The notes under the pieces: generated by a model
Told to the model about the DNA's origin: nothing
The model's database searches: none
The model's input: only the letters and a program-made list of their open reading frames with translations
Assembly: GCF_039649665.1 (NCBI RefSeq)
Contig: NZ_JBDJAW010000058.1
Location: forward strand, 1 to 36,883
Origin: Microbispora sp. ZYX-F-249
GTDB lineage: Bacteria; Actinomycetota; Actinomycetes; Streptosporangiales; Streptosporangiaceae
Length of the DNA stretch: 36,883 nucleotides
Reading direction: 5' to 3'
Program-made: the position numbers and the translations under genes
In this document: positions 14,902 to 23,028 of the stretch, in pieces
Layout of the letters: the number at the start of each line of letters is the position of its first letter
Numbering within the stretch: the stretch's first letter is position 1

Positions 14902-15797
14902 CACGCGTTCTCCTTCGCGGTGAGGGCGACGAAGGCGTCCTCCAGGTCCGCCGGCACGACCTCCAGCTCGCGGACGGCGCCCGCGCGGGCGAGGGCCATG
15001 ACGGTGGCGTCGGAGTCCGCGCTGCGCAGATGGACCCGGCCGCCCCTGGTCTCCATGTGGCGCACGCCCGGCAGGGCCGCGAGCCAGGCGGACTCGCCGT
15101 GGGCCGTCACGCTCACCGTGGTCAGCGCCGCCGCCCGCTTGATCTCCGCGCTGGTGCCGTCGGCGATCACGCGGCCGTGGCCGAGCACGACGACGCGGTC
15201 GGCGTGCTCGTCGGCCTCGTCCAGATAGTGCGTGGAGAACAGGATCGTCTTGCCGCGGCTGGCCAGCCCGCGCATGCCGTCCCAGAACTCGCGCCTGGCC
15301 TCCACGTCCAGCGCGGCGGTGGGCTCGTCGAGGACGATCAGGTCGGGATCGCCGCACACGGCCGTCGCGAACCGCACGCGCTGCGCCTGCCCGCCCGACA
15401 GCCGGTCCACCCGGCGGTCGCGCAGCTCGCCGATCCGCGCGAGCGCGAGCACCCGGTCGAGGGGGAGGGGAGCGGCATAGGTTCCGGCCACGAAGGCCAG
15501 CAATTCGCGGACCGTCACCCGCGGGACGAGGCCGCCCTCCTGCGGCATCGCGCCGACCAGGCCCCGCCGTACGGCCTGCTCGGGGTCGAGCCCGAACAGC
15601 GCGGCCCGCCCGGAGTCGGGTGGCAGCAGCCCGAGCAGCAGCGCGATGGTGGTCGACTTGCCCGCGCCGTTGGGGCCGAGCAGTGCCACGGTCTGGCCGC
15701 GGGGGACGGCGAGCGTGAGCCCGTCCACGGCCCGTACGGGGCCGAAGTGCTTGGTCGCCGAGGTCAGGGACACGGCGTCGGGGGTGTTGGTGGTCAC
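14901..15797 (-). CDS. ABC transporter ATP-binding protein
   Basis: 298 residues. Walker A is GPNGAGKST (41-49), the Q-loop lies in MPQEGGL, the signature is LSGGQAQRV, Walker B is LIVLDEPT, and the switch His is in STHYLDEAD. A C-terminal DrrA-like extension ends in LEDAFVALT. First gene of the operon with permease, kinase and regulator. GTG 15797 is preceded by a TACCGT -10 box exactly seven bases upstream, so the mRNA is leaderless. The longer open frame upstream runs through the promoter and the regulatory palindrome and is not coding. Confidence 0.94.
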   Translation of the reverse strand: MTTNTPDAVSLTSATKHFGPVRAVDGLTLAVPRGQTVALLGPNGAGKSTTIALLLGLLPPDSGRAALFGLDPEQAVRRGLVGAMPQEGGLVPRVTVRELLAFVAGTYAAPLPLDRVLALARIGELRDRRVDRLSGGQAQRVRFATAVCGDPDLIVLDEPTAALDVEARREFWDGMRGLASRGKTILFSTHYLDEADEHADRVVVLGHGRVIADGTSAEIKRAAALTTVSVTAHGESAWLAALPGVRHMETRGGRVHLRSADSDATVMALARAGAVRELEVVPADLEDAFVALTAKENA

Positions 15798-15850
15798 GGG
15801 GACGACGGTAGGCGGGCGCCGCCGGCCCGAGTAGATCGATCGGTACGGCC

Positions 15851-15876
15851 CCGGGCGGGACAAATGTCCCACCCGG
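15851..15876. promoter_or_regulatory. Long inverted repeat upstream of the ABC/two-component operon
   Basis: Twelve-base arms CCGGGCGGGACA and TGTCCCACCCGG around two A residues, 11 of 12 positions paired; the core GGGACA-AA-TGTCCC is perfect. Its centre is about 66 bases upstream of the predicted leaderless start at 15797, a normal position for an activating LuxR-type response regulator. The operon encodes such a regulator. Confidence 0.6.
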
Positions 15877-15904
15877 AAATCTACATCGTAAAGGCGCTGG
15901 CTTG

Positions 15905-16639
15905 TTATGAAACCTGTGCCAGAACCGCCGCCAGGTCCGCCGGACGGGACAGCATCGGCCAATGACCGGTCGGCAGCTCACGCAGCTCCCACTCCGGCCC
16001 GCCGAGGGACGCGAAGAACGGATGCCCGGCCGCGATCAGCTCCTTGACCTGCGCGAGCGGGAACGAGCAGCTCACGAGCGTCTTCGGCAGCGCGGCGAAC
16101 GCGGCGGCGTCCGCGCCGAGAGCGAGGGGCTGGGTGATCGTGCCGAGCGGCTGGCCGGTGGCCCGGGAGGCCATCAGCGCCCGCTCCCGCTCGCCCAGCC
16201 CGTCGAGGCTCGCGCCCGACTCCTCCAGTTCGTCCCAGGAGAGCAGGGGATAGCGCCAGCCGTCCTCGACGCGCTTCTCGACGAACTCCCGCCCCGTGAG
16301 GTCGATCTGGGCCATGCCGTCCGGCACCGGGCCGCTCTCGACGTACACGACCCGGCTCACGCGGCCGGCCGCGCGGGCGGCCGCTCCGGTGACCGCGGCG
16401 CCGCTGCCGCTGTGCCCGACGAGCACGACGTCGTGCAGGTCCTCAGCCTCGATCAGGCCGGTGATGTCGCGGATGTGGGTGTCCAGATCCAGGGCGGGGG
16501 AGGCGAGGTGGGCGCGGTCGGCCAGGCCGGTGAGGGTCAGGGGATATGCCTCGTGACCCGTTTCGCGGAGTGCGGCGGCCACGTCCCGCCACGCCCACGC
16601 GCCGAGCCAGAATCCGGGAACCAGTGCGTAAGTCGTCAT
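15905..16639 (-). CDS. Alpha/beta hydrolase
   Basis: 244 residues. The oxyanion region VPGFWLGAWAW is near the N-terminus, the nucleophile elbow is GHSGSG (S at about residue 77), and the C-terminal His is in LPTGHWPML. It resembles the salicylate esterase/EstC-like hydrolases common in actinobacteria. It is divergent from a WYL-domain regulator only 42 bases away, with a palindrome in between, so that regulator probably controls it. ATG 16639 has a TAGCGT -10 box six bases upstream. Confidence 0.9.
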   Translation of the reverse strand: MTTYALVPGFWLGAWAWRDVAAALRETGHEAYPLTLTGLADRAHLASPALDLDTHIRDITGLIEAEDLHDVVLVGHSGSGAAVTGAAARAAGRVSRVVYVESGPVPDGMAQIDLTGREFVEKRVEDGWRYPLLSWDELEESGASLDGLGERERALMASRATGQPLGTITQPLALGADAAAFAALPKTLVSCSFPLAQVKELIAAGHPFFASLGGPEWELRELPTGHWPMLSRPADLAAVLAQVS

Positions 16640-16658
16640 GCGTCGACGCTAGAGCCGA

Positions 16659-16681
16659 ATCAGGGCAGAATCGGTCCTGAT
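16659..16681. promoter_or_regulatory. Inverted repeat between hydrolase and WYL regulator
   Basis: Arms ATCAGGGC (16659-16666) and GTCCTGAT (16674-16681), seven of eight paired, with a seven-base spacer. The right arm touches the ATG of the regulator gene, so binding would block its own start and lie within the divergent promoter region. Probable operator of the WYL protein. Confidence 0.55.
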
Positions 16682-17662
16682 ATGTCGACCAATCGCGTTC
16701 TCGCCTTCCTGGAGTTGCTGCAGGCCCGGCCCGGGCTCACCGGTCCCGAGCTCGCCGAGCGCTTGGAGGTGGACGTGCGCAGCGTGCGCCGCTACGTGCG
16801 CAGGCTGGAGGACCTCGGCATCCCCGTGCAGGCCGAGCGGGGGCGGTACGGCGGCTACCGGCTGATGCCGGGATACCGGCTGCCGCCGCTCATGCTGACC
16901 GGCGACGAGGCCGTCGCCGTGGTGCTCGGGCTGCTCGCGGGCCGCCGGGCGGGCCTGACGGTGGGCGAGGGGGCGGCCGAGAGCGCGCTCGCGAAGATCC
17001 GGCGCGTGCTGCCCGACGCCCTGCGCGGCAGGGTCGGCGCGGTCGAGGACATGGTCGGCCTGACCTCCCGGTCCGCCCGATCCGCCGCGGCCGCCAGGCC
17101 GAGCGGGGCGACGCTGCTGACGCTCGCCGATGCCGCCCGCCGTCGTCGCCGCGTACGGCTGACCTACCGGTCGTACCGGTGCGAAAGCAGCGAGCGGACG
17201 GTCGATCCCTACGGGCTGGTGTTCCACTCGGGCCGGTGGTACCTGACCGGCCACGACCACCGCAGGGGCGAGGTGCGGACGTTCCGGCTCGACCGGATGG
17301 GCCAGGTCGCGGCGACGGAGGAGGAGTTTCCCGCGCCGGGGGAGTTCGACCCGGTCGCCCACGTGATGGAGTCGCTGGCGGGCGTTCCGTACCGGTATGA
17401 GATCGAGGTCGTGCTGGCCACGACCATGGAGGAGGCGCGGCGGCGGATCCCGCCGACGGTGGCCGCGCTCGCCCCCGTGGACGGCGGCGTCCGGATGACC
17501 GGCCGCGCCGAACGCCTGGACGGAATGGCGCAGGTGCTGGCCGGCCTCGGCGTGCCGTTCACCGTGGTGGCGCCGCCGGAACTACGCGAGGAGGTGCGCG
17601 CCCTCGCCCGCCGCCTGCATGAGTGGGCCGGTCGGCCCCCGGACGCCGGCCACCCACGGTGA
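16682..17662 (+). CDS. YafY-type transcriptional regulator with WYL domain
   Basis: 326 residues. The HTH_11 winged helix (about 1-60) reads TGPELAERLEVDVRSVRRYVRRLEDLGIPVQAERGRYGGYRL. The WYL domain (about 140-220) contains RTVDPYGLVFHSGRWYLTGHDHRRGEVRTFRLDRM, and a WCX-type C-terminal domain ends the protein. WYL regulators respond to small ligands or nucleic acids and are frequent next to hydrolases, oxidoreductases or defence genes. The divergent hydrolase and the repeat touching this ATG suggest local control. It is convergent with the GT4 gene. Confidence 0.93.
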   Translation: MSTNRVLAFLELLQARPGLTGPELAERLEVDVRSVRRYVRRLEDLGIPVQAERGRYGGYRLMPGYRLPPLMLTGDEAVAVVLGLLAGRRAGLTVGEGAAESALAKIRRVLPDALRGRVGAVEDMVGLTSRSARSAAAARPSGATLLTLADAARRRRRVRLTYRSYRCESSERTVDPYGLVFHSGRWYLTGHDHRRGEVRTFRLDRMGQVAATEEEFPAPGEFDPVAHVMESLAGVPYRYEIEVVLATTMEEARRRIPPTVAALAPVDGGVRMTGRAERLDGMAQVLAGLGVPFTVVAPPELREEVRALARRLHEWAGRPPDAGHPR

Positions 17663-17678
17663 TGGCGCTTCGTGCCAC

Positions 17679-19088
17679 TCACGCGTTCTGGCCGAGGGGC
17701 GCCGCCGGCCCGCTCCGGGCCCGGGCGACGTCCAGCGCGGCGGCGTCGAGAGAACCCGGCCGTTCCCCGGCGTCGTGGTCGCCGGCCCGGGCCGGCCCGT
17801 CCGCGAGCGGGCCGCCGGGCGGCAGACCGCGCCGCCGGGCCACCAGTCCGGACAGCAGGTCCTCCCACCGCGCCCCGATGACGTCGAGGTCGTAGCGCGC
17901 CGCCGTCTCCAGCGCGTTGGCGCCCATCCGGCGGCGCAGGTCCTCGTCCTCGATGACCGTGCAGATGGCGTCGGCCATCGCGTGGATCTTCTCCGGCTTC
18001 ACCAGCAGGCCGTCGTGACCGTGGGTGATCATCTCCTTGGGACCGGTCGGGCAGTCGTAGCTGACGACGGGCAGGCCCTTGCTCATGGCCTCCAGGATGA
18101 CCATCGGCATGCCCTCGTGGCGGGAGCTCATCACGAACATCGAGGCGTCCGCGAGGACGGCGCCGACGTCCTCGGCCGGGCCCTCGAGGAACACCCGATC
18201 GGACAGCCCGCGCTTGTCGATCGACGCCTGGAGCTTCTCCTGCCGGGGGCCGCCGCCGTAGATGCGAAGCGTCCAGTCCGGGTGCCGCTCCGCCACGTGG
18301 GCCCACGCGCGGATGAGCAGGTCGTAGCCCTTGCCCCAGGTGAGCCGGCCCACCGTGACGACGGTCTTCGCGGTGAGCGGTGACACGCCGCCGTCCAGGC
18401 GGGGCGTCGCGTTGGGCACCTGCGCGAGCACGGCGGGCCGCTCCTTGCGTGCCTTCTCGAAGGACCGCTCGTAGGTGCGCAGGTCGGCCTGCGTGAGGGT
18501 GACGACCGCGTCGTGCCTGCCGTACCTGCGGGTGATCTGCTTGCGCACCAGCGGCTGGTGCGAGGACAGGTTCCCGTGCTCCTGCGCGACCGTGATGATC
18601 TCCGGGGGCGCGAAGCGCGCGGCGATCAGGTTCAGGCCGGGCCGGGTCCCGATGAGGATGCCGCGGCGGCGGGAGCGGATGTAGCGGACCAGTTTGAGGT
18701 CGGTGCGCAGGGTGAACCAGTGGTGGGCCGCCTCGTCCTTCGGCACCAGCCTGCTCGGGAACCGCGACAGCAGGCCCTTGCGGCGAGGCAGCCGGTCGTC
18801 GAGGTAGCGGACACGCACTCCGGGAGGAACGGGGAGGAAGGGCTCCTCACGTTCCCGCACGACGCTCACGATCTCGACATCGTGTGTGCGCGCCAGATAC
18901 CCGGCGAGGTTGAAGACCGTGCGGATCGTGCCGCCCATGCCGTTGGCGTGCAGCAGCAGGATGCGGATCTCGTGGCCGTCGGGCGGCGGCGCCGACCGGG
19001 CACGCTGCCGGTCGCGGGCCTCCAGCGCCCGTACCACCACCCTGGCCGCTTTCCTTGCCACCCTGCGGTGAAGAGAAGACACAGTCAC
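17679..19088 (-). CDS. Glycosyltransferase family 4 protein
   Basis: 469 residues, GT-B fold. The N-terminal acceptor domain contains HANGMGGTIRTVFNLAGYLA. The nucleotide-sugar domain has VGRLTWGKGYDLLIRAW, then SRHEGMPMVILEAMSKGLPVVSYDCPTGPKEMI with the retaining EX7E motif. The last ~50 residues are Ala/Gly/Pro-rich and probably disordered. Similar actinobacterial enzymes act in teichoic acid or extracellular polysaccharide synthesis; the acceptor here is unknown and the gene stands alone. GTG 19088 is used, with a second in-frame GTG at 19082. A Crp-like site lies about 70 bases upstream. Confidence 0.88.
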   Translation of the reverse strand: MTVSSLHRRVARKAARVVVRALEARDRQRARSAPPPDGHEIRILLLHANGMGGTIRTVFNLAGYLARTHDVEIVSVVREREEPFLPVPPGVRVRYLDDRLPRRKGLLSRFPSRLVPKDEAAHHWFTLRTDLKLVRYIRSRRRGILIGTRPGLNLIAARFAPPEIITVAQEHGNLSSHQPLVRKQITRRYGRHDAVVTLTQADLRTYERSFEKARKERPAVLAQVPNATPRLDGGVSPLTAKTVVTVGRLTWGKGYDLLIRAWAHVAERHPDWTLRIYGGGPRQEKLQASIDKRGLSDRVFLEGPAEDVGAVLADASMFVMSSRHEGMPMVILEAMSKGLPVVSYDCPTGPKEMITHGHDGLLVKPEKIHAMADAICTVIEDEDLRRRMGANALETAARYDLDVIGARWEDLLSGLVARRRGLPPGGPLADGPARAGDHDAGERPGSLDAAALDVARARSGPAAPLGQNA

Positions 19089-19151
19089 GCCCCGTTCGTG
19101 TCAGATGAAGATCCCCTTTCCCTATGACGTAACCGACAGTTGTGCCGTTGT

Positions 19152-19167
19152 TGTGATCTAAGTCACG
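19152..19167. promoter_or_regulatory. Crp-like binding site upstream of GT4 gene
   Basis: TGTGA-TCTAAG-TCACG matches nine of ten specified positions of the Crp consensus TGTGA-N6-TCACA, with a perfect GTGA/TCAC core. Its centre is about 71 bases before GTG 19088, a usual activator distance. It overlaps the stop codon of the upstream methyltransferase gene. Confidence 0.45.
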
Positions 19168-19825
19168 TTGTGCTTGAAATTCGGTATATGGTCGTCCGTT
19201 TGCTGGGGGCGTCCTCCAGTGCGGCGGGCACCAGATGCACGCCGACCGGCTCGAACACGCCGTCCGGGAGATAGCAGCAGGCGCGGTCGGGGGCCCCGAT
19301 AAGGACATCGCCGCCCGCGCGGGACAGGAACGGGGTGACCCGCCGGGCCAGCGGCTCCTCGTAGTAGACGTCCCCGGCCAGCACGACCTGCTGGGTCGGC
19401 GTCCCGTCGAGCAGGTCGCCCCCGGCGACCCGCACCGCGACGCCGTTGGCGCGGGCGTTGAGGCTGACGGCCGCCAGCGCGTACGGGTCGACGTCGTTGG
19501 CGACCACCAGGGCGGCTCCGGCCAGCGCCGCGGCGACCGCGACCAGTCCCGAGCCGGTGGCGAGGTCGAGAACGGTGCGCCCCCGCACGATCTCGGGATG
19601 GTCGAGCACGTGGCGGGCCAGCGCCTGTCCGCCGGCCCAGGGGCAGGCCCAGAAGGGCAGCCGCCCGGCGCGCTCCCACAGCTCGTACACGCGGTCGTCC
19701 TCGCTCCCGCCCCGCGTGGCGTCCGCGGCGATCACATGAAGCCGTATCTCCGGCACGTACGGCACGGTCGCGAGCCCGGTGTGCGCGCGCACGAAATCCT
19801 CGGCGTCCCCGGCGTCGTCCTGCAC
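19163..19825 (-). CDS. Class I SAM-dependent methyltransferase (ETFB/PrmA-like)
   Basis: 220 residues. A family-specific N-terminal segment (FWACPWAGGQALARHVLDHPE, about 55-75) leads into the SAM-binding motif VLDLATGSGLVAVAAALAGA and the acidic loop VANDVDPYAL. The post-motif LAGDVYYEEPLARRV is typical of methyltransferase family 16 / nicotinamide N-methylase-like proteins that methylate lysine on proteins such as ETF-beta. The real target is unknown. GTG 19825 is chosen because a TACGAT -10 box lies eight bases upstream and the protein then begins at the conserved region. It lies 50 bases downstream of the radical SAM gene on the same strand. Confidence 0.88.
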   Translation of the reverse strand: MQDDAGDAEDFVRAHTGLATVPYVPEIRLHVIAADATRGGSEDDRVYELWERAGRLPFWACPWAGGQALARHVLDHPEIVRGRTVLDLATGSGLVAVAAALAGAALVVANDVDPYALAAVSLNARANGVAVRVAGGDLLDGTPTQQVVLAGDVYYEEPLARRVTPFLSRAGGDVLIGAPDRACCYLPDGVFEPVGVHLVPAALEDAPSKRTTIYRISSTT

Positions 19826-19875
19826 GGTGGCCGATCGTATCCGCACGGACCGCGCTTCCGGGTCACGCCCGCGGG

Positions 19876-20928
19876 TCACAGAAGCGTGAGCTGCTCGGCG
19901 GTCGCGGCCGGTGCGGGCGGGCGGACCGGCCGCTCGCCGAGCCGATGCGCGGCACGAGCGCCGCGTGGGGCCGACCGGCCCACGCCGTGCTCGCGGGCGA
20001 GCGCCCGCACGGTCTCGCCGATCCGTTCCTGGTACGCCCTGGGAGCGTAGGCGCCCCTGCCGTACAGCTCCAGGTAGCGGGGGACGAGCCTGGGGTGCTC
20101 GCGGGACAGCCAGGCCATGAACCACTCGCGCGCGCCGGGCCGCAGGTGGAGCACGATCGGCGTCACGTGCGTGGCGCCGGCCTCGGCGATGCGGCGCACG
20201 GTGGTCTCCAGCGCCCGCGGCGAGTCGGACAGATAGGGGAGGATCGGCGCCATCAGCACGCCGCACGCGACGCCGTGCTCGTTGAGGGCGGCGCACACCT
20301 CCAGCCGCTTGCGCGGCGAGGGGGTGCCGGGCTCGACGGCCCGCCACAGCGACTCGTCGGTGAACCCGATCGAGACGGCCGTGCTCACGTCGGTCACCTC
20401 GGCCGCCTCGGCGAGCAGGTCGAGGTCGCGCAGGATGAGCGAGCCCTTGGTCAGGATCGAGAACGGATTGCGGGCGTCCCGCAGGGCGCCGAGGATGCCG
20501 GGCATCAGCCGGTAGCGGCCCTCGGCCCGCTGGTAGCAGTCGACGTTGGTCCCCATCGCGATGGGCTGCCCGCGCCATCGAGGCGCCGAAAGCTCCCTGC
20601 GTACGAGGTCGGGGGCGTTGACCTTCACCACGATCTTCGAGTCGAAGTCCCGCCCGGAGTCCAGGTCGAGGTATTCGTGCGTCCGGCGGGCGAAGCAGTA
20701 CGTGCACGCGTGGGTGCAGCCGCGGTAGGGGTTGACGGTCCACTCGAACGGCACCCGGCTCGCGGAGGGGACCCGGTTGACGATCGACCGCGCGTGGATC
20801 TCGTAGAAGGTGACGCCGCGGAACTCGGGGGTGTCGAAGGTCCTCGTCACGGCCGACCGGGCGAACAGAGGAGTCGGCTCCCTCTGTCCGCCTTCGTCGG
20901 TCTCGAGGCGCAGCCCGTCCCATCGCAC
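19876..20928 (-). CDS. Rv2578c-family radical SAM protein (SplB-like)
   Basis: 350 residues. The iron-sulfur motif is C71-x3-C75-x2-C78 (YRGCTHACTYCFAR), within a radical SAM barrel ending near residue 320; the C-terminal tail is Arg/Ala/Pro-rich. The family is related to spore photoproduct lyase, which repairs UV photoproducts, but its own reaction is not established. A LexA box overlaps the promoter, which supports a DNA-damage role; the Mycobacterium tuberculosis homologue Rv2578c is, to my recollection, in the LexA regulon. GTG 20928 has a TCTAAT -10 box six bases upstream; the longer open frame reads through the LexA box. Confidence 0.92.
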   Translation of the reverse strand: MRWDGLRLETDEGGQREPTPLFARSAVTRTFDTPEFRGVTFYEIHARSIVNRVPSASRVPFEWTVNPYRGCTHACTYCFARRTHEYLDLDSGRDFDSKIVVKVNAPDLVRRELSAPRWRGQPIAMGTNVDCYQRAEGRYRLMPGILGALRDARNPFSILTKGSLILRDLDLLAEAAEVTDVSTAVSIGFTDESLWRAVEPGTPSPRKRLEVCAALNEHGVACGVLMAPILPYLSDSPRALETTVRRIAEAGATHVTPIVLHLRPGAREWFMAWLSREHPRLVPRYLELYGRGAYAPRAYQERIGETVRALAREHGVGRSAPRGARAAHRLGERPVRPPAPAATAEQLTLL

Positions 20929-20936
20929 CCTCCGAT

Positions 20937-20952
20937 TAGAACAGAGGTTCGA
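20937..20952 (-). promoter_or_regulatory. LexA (SOS) box overlapping the -10 of the radical SAM gene
   Basis: Minus strand TCGAAC-CTCT-GTTCTA matches 11 of 12 fixed positions of the actinobacterial SOS box TCGAAC-N4-GTTCGA. The deviating base falls where the box overlaps the -10 TCTAAT (20940-20935). Eight bases separate the box from GTG 20928, so bound LexA would block transcription. The divergent DUF3040 gene starts 111 bases away. Confidence 0.75.
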
Positions 20953-21063
20953 TCGAGATCGCAACGTGCAACGCGTCGTAAATCGCGGCCCTGGAAACGG
21001 CTAACGATCTTCATCGTTGGGCAGAACGTCGGCACATACCTTGCGTTCTGGGAGTGTTGCGCG

Positions 21064-21318
21064 ATGGCCTGGTCGCAGGACGAAGAGCGGATGCTGGCGA
21101 TGATCGAGCGGCACCTCACGGACGAGGATCCGAAGCTCGCGGCCAGGCTCGAGTCGTTCAACCACCGTGCGGAGCGTGGGCGGCAGGGGCGCGCCTCCGG
21201 CCGCCGGCCGGGCCGCTCGACCGTGATCATCGCGGTGAGCTGGCTGCTCATCGCGACGTTGATCGCGACCCTGCTGGTCATGGCACTGCGGCACGACGCC
21301 GCCGCTCTCCCCGTGTAG
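21064..21318 (+). CDS. DUF3040 family small membrane protein
   Basis: 84 residues. The N-terminal half (MAWSQDEERMLAMIERHLTDEDPKLAARL region) matches the DUF3040 pattern, a charged helix ending in a DP-K-A motif. A basic Arg/Gly linker follows, then one hydrophobic segment (about 52-73) that would anchor it in the membrane. Function unknown; the family is restricted to actinobacteria. ATG 21064 has GGAG nine bases upstream. The short inverted repeat AACGAT-CTTC-ATCGTT (21003-21018) lies upstream and could be a small regulatory hairpin. Confidence 0.82.
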   Translation: MAWSQDEERMLAMIERHLTDEDPKLAARLESFNHRAERGRQGRASGRRPGRSTVIIAVSWLLIATLIATLLVMALRHDAAALPV

Positions 21319-21345
21319 CGCCGGCGTCACCTCACCCGCCCGAGG

Positions 21346-22980
21346 TCACGACAGGCCCTTGAGGAATCGCGCGGCGACCGGCGCGGCCACGCCGCCGCCC
21401 ATGCCGCCGGCCTCCACGACGACGGCGAAGGCCACGTCGCCGCGATAGCCGATGAACCAGGCGTGCGAGTCGAGCTTCGGCCCGGTGCCGAACTCCGCGG
21501 TCCCGGTCTTGCCCGCCGTCCCCGCGGGCAGCCCGGCGGCGTGGGCGGTGCCCTTGGTGACGACCGCTTTCATCATCGACCGCAGGCCCGTGACGACGTT
21601 GCCCGGCAGTTCCCTGGGAGCGGTCTTCTGCTTCAGCGAGGGCACCAGTGTGGGCGGCCGCCAGGAGCCGTCGGCCACCGCCGCGGCCACGGTCGCCATC
21701 ACCAGGGGACTGGCGGTGATCCTGCCCTGCCCGAACGACTCCGCGGCCAGGTCGGCGTCGCTGGTGGCCTTCGGCATGCTGCCGGCGGTCGCCGGGACGC
21801 CGATGCGCAGCGGCTGGTTGAAGCCCAGGCCGGTGGCCAGGTCGTACAGCTTGGCCGCGCTCAGCTTGGTCGCGGTGAGCGGGGCGAAGGTGGTGTTGCA
21901 GGAGTGGGCGTAGGAGTCGAGGAACGACAGCGACCCGAACGCCTCGTGGTCGGAGTTGCGGATCTTCAATCCGCCGACGACCGCCTCCTCCGGGCAGGTC
22001 ACCCGGCTCGACGGGGTCAGTCCCTCGGCCAGCAGCCCGGCGGCGGTGACCGTCTTGAACGTGGACCCCGGCGGATACCTGCCGTCCAGTGCGCGGTTGA
22101 ACCCGCCCTTGTTGTTCACCACGGCGAGGATCTCGCCCGTCGAGGGCCTGACGGCGACGAGGGATGCGGGCTTGTCCAGGTCGCGCACCGCGTCGGCGGC
22201 GGCGCCCTGCACCTTCAGGTCGAGGCTGGTCCGCAGGTCCTTGCCGGGGGAGCCCTCGACGGTGTGCAGGGTCTCGCGGCTCTCGCCCACCACCTGGATC
22301 TCGGTGGTGGGGGTGCCGGCGAGCTGCTTCTGGAACGTCTCCTGCAGACCGCCGCGGCCCACGGCGTCGCCCTTCTTGTAGGCGGCGCCCAGCTTCTCGA
22401 CGTCCTTGTCCGTCGCCTTGTCCAGGAAGCCGACCAGCTGCTGCACCGAGCCGCCCACGTCGCCGCCGTCGATGCGGCCGCCGTCCGCGCCGGTGATCGC
22501 GGCCCGCTGCGGCCACGACGTCTTGAGCGCCAGGTGGTTGGTCCCGTCGAGCGCGGGGTGGACGGCGGCCGGCGACCAGTCGACCTTCCAGTAGTGGTCC
22601 TTGACCACCAGCTTCAGCGAGCCCTTGTAGGTCCAGTCGCCGACGTTCTTCACGGTGGCCGTGGCGGTGTAGGACGCGGTCGCCCTGTCGTCCTCGGCCG
22701 CGCCGGCCCGCACGTCGCGGACGGCGAGCCTCGCCACCGCGAGATTCTTGGTGAGCTCGGCGTACGCCGCGTCGAAGCCGGGGGCGGGAGCGGCGAGCTC
22801 GGCCTTCATCGCCGCGAGGTCGCCCCGCGCCCAGGCCGCGGTGAACCGCGCGGCGGTCTCCTGCGGAGTGCCGCGCGTGTGCAGCACGTAATAGGCGCCG
22901 CCGGCGGCAGCCCCCGCCAGCACGACGGCCACGGCGGCCGAGATCGCGACAGTACGTCCTCGCGGCACGCGCACCCCCAA
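21346..22980 (-). CDS. Penicillin-binding transpeptidase with MecA_N (NTF2-like) domain
   Basis: About 544 residues. An N-terminal membrane anchor (about 10-33) is followed by a MecA_N/NTF2-like domain (about 38-155), a dimerisation/pedestal region and a transpeptidase domain. The active-site motifs are complete: S306-T-F-K309, S360-C-N362 and K491-T-G-T494. It crosslinks peptidoglycan outside the membrane; no transglycosylase domain is present, so it is a class B PBP. Homologues with this N-terminal domain include low-affinity PBPs, but beta-lactam response cannot be judged from sequence. The start is uncertain: TTG 22980 has AAGG six bases upstream, while GTG 22974 or GTG 22968 (GGGGG five bases upstream) would shorten it by two to four residues. 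A TAGGCT -10 box at 23010-23005 gives it its own promoter. Confidence 0.9.
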   Translation of the reverse strand: MGVRVPRGRTVAISAAVAVVLAGAAAGGAYYVLHTRGTPQETAARFTAAWARGDLAAMKAELAAPAPGFDAAYAELTKNLAVARLAVRDVRAGAAEDDRATASYTATATVKNVGDWTYKGSLKLVVKDHYWKVDWSPAAVHPALDGTNHLALKTSWPQRAAITGADGGRIDGGDVGGSVQQLVGFLDKATDKDVEKLGAAYKKGDAVGRGGLQETFQKQLAGTPTTEIQVVGESRETLHTVEGSPGKDLRTSLDLKVQGAAADAVRDLDKPASLVAVRPSTGEILAVVNNKGGFNRALDGRYPPGSTFKTVTAAGLLAEGLTPSSRVTCPEEAVVGGLKIRNSDHEAFGSLSFLDSYAHSCNTTFAPLTATKLSAAKLYDLATGLGFNQPLRIGVPATAGSMPKATSDADLAAESFGQGRITASPLVMATVAAAVADGSWRPPTLVPSLKQKTAPRELPGNVVTGLRSMMKAVVTKGTAHAAGLPAGTAGKTGTAEFGTGPKLDSHAWFIGYRGDVAFAVVVEAGGMGGGVAAPVAARFLKGLS

Positions 22981-23028
22981 TGACGGCCTTGCGGTCGGGA
23001 CCAGAGCCTAGCGGGGTCAAATCGTTAT

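Noticed and set aside
21463..22983. 506-codon plus-strand frame opposite the PBP gene
   Set aside because: Shadow of the PBP gene in a GC-rich codon pattern; no start site and no domain.
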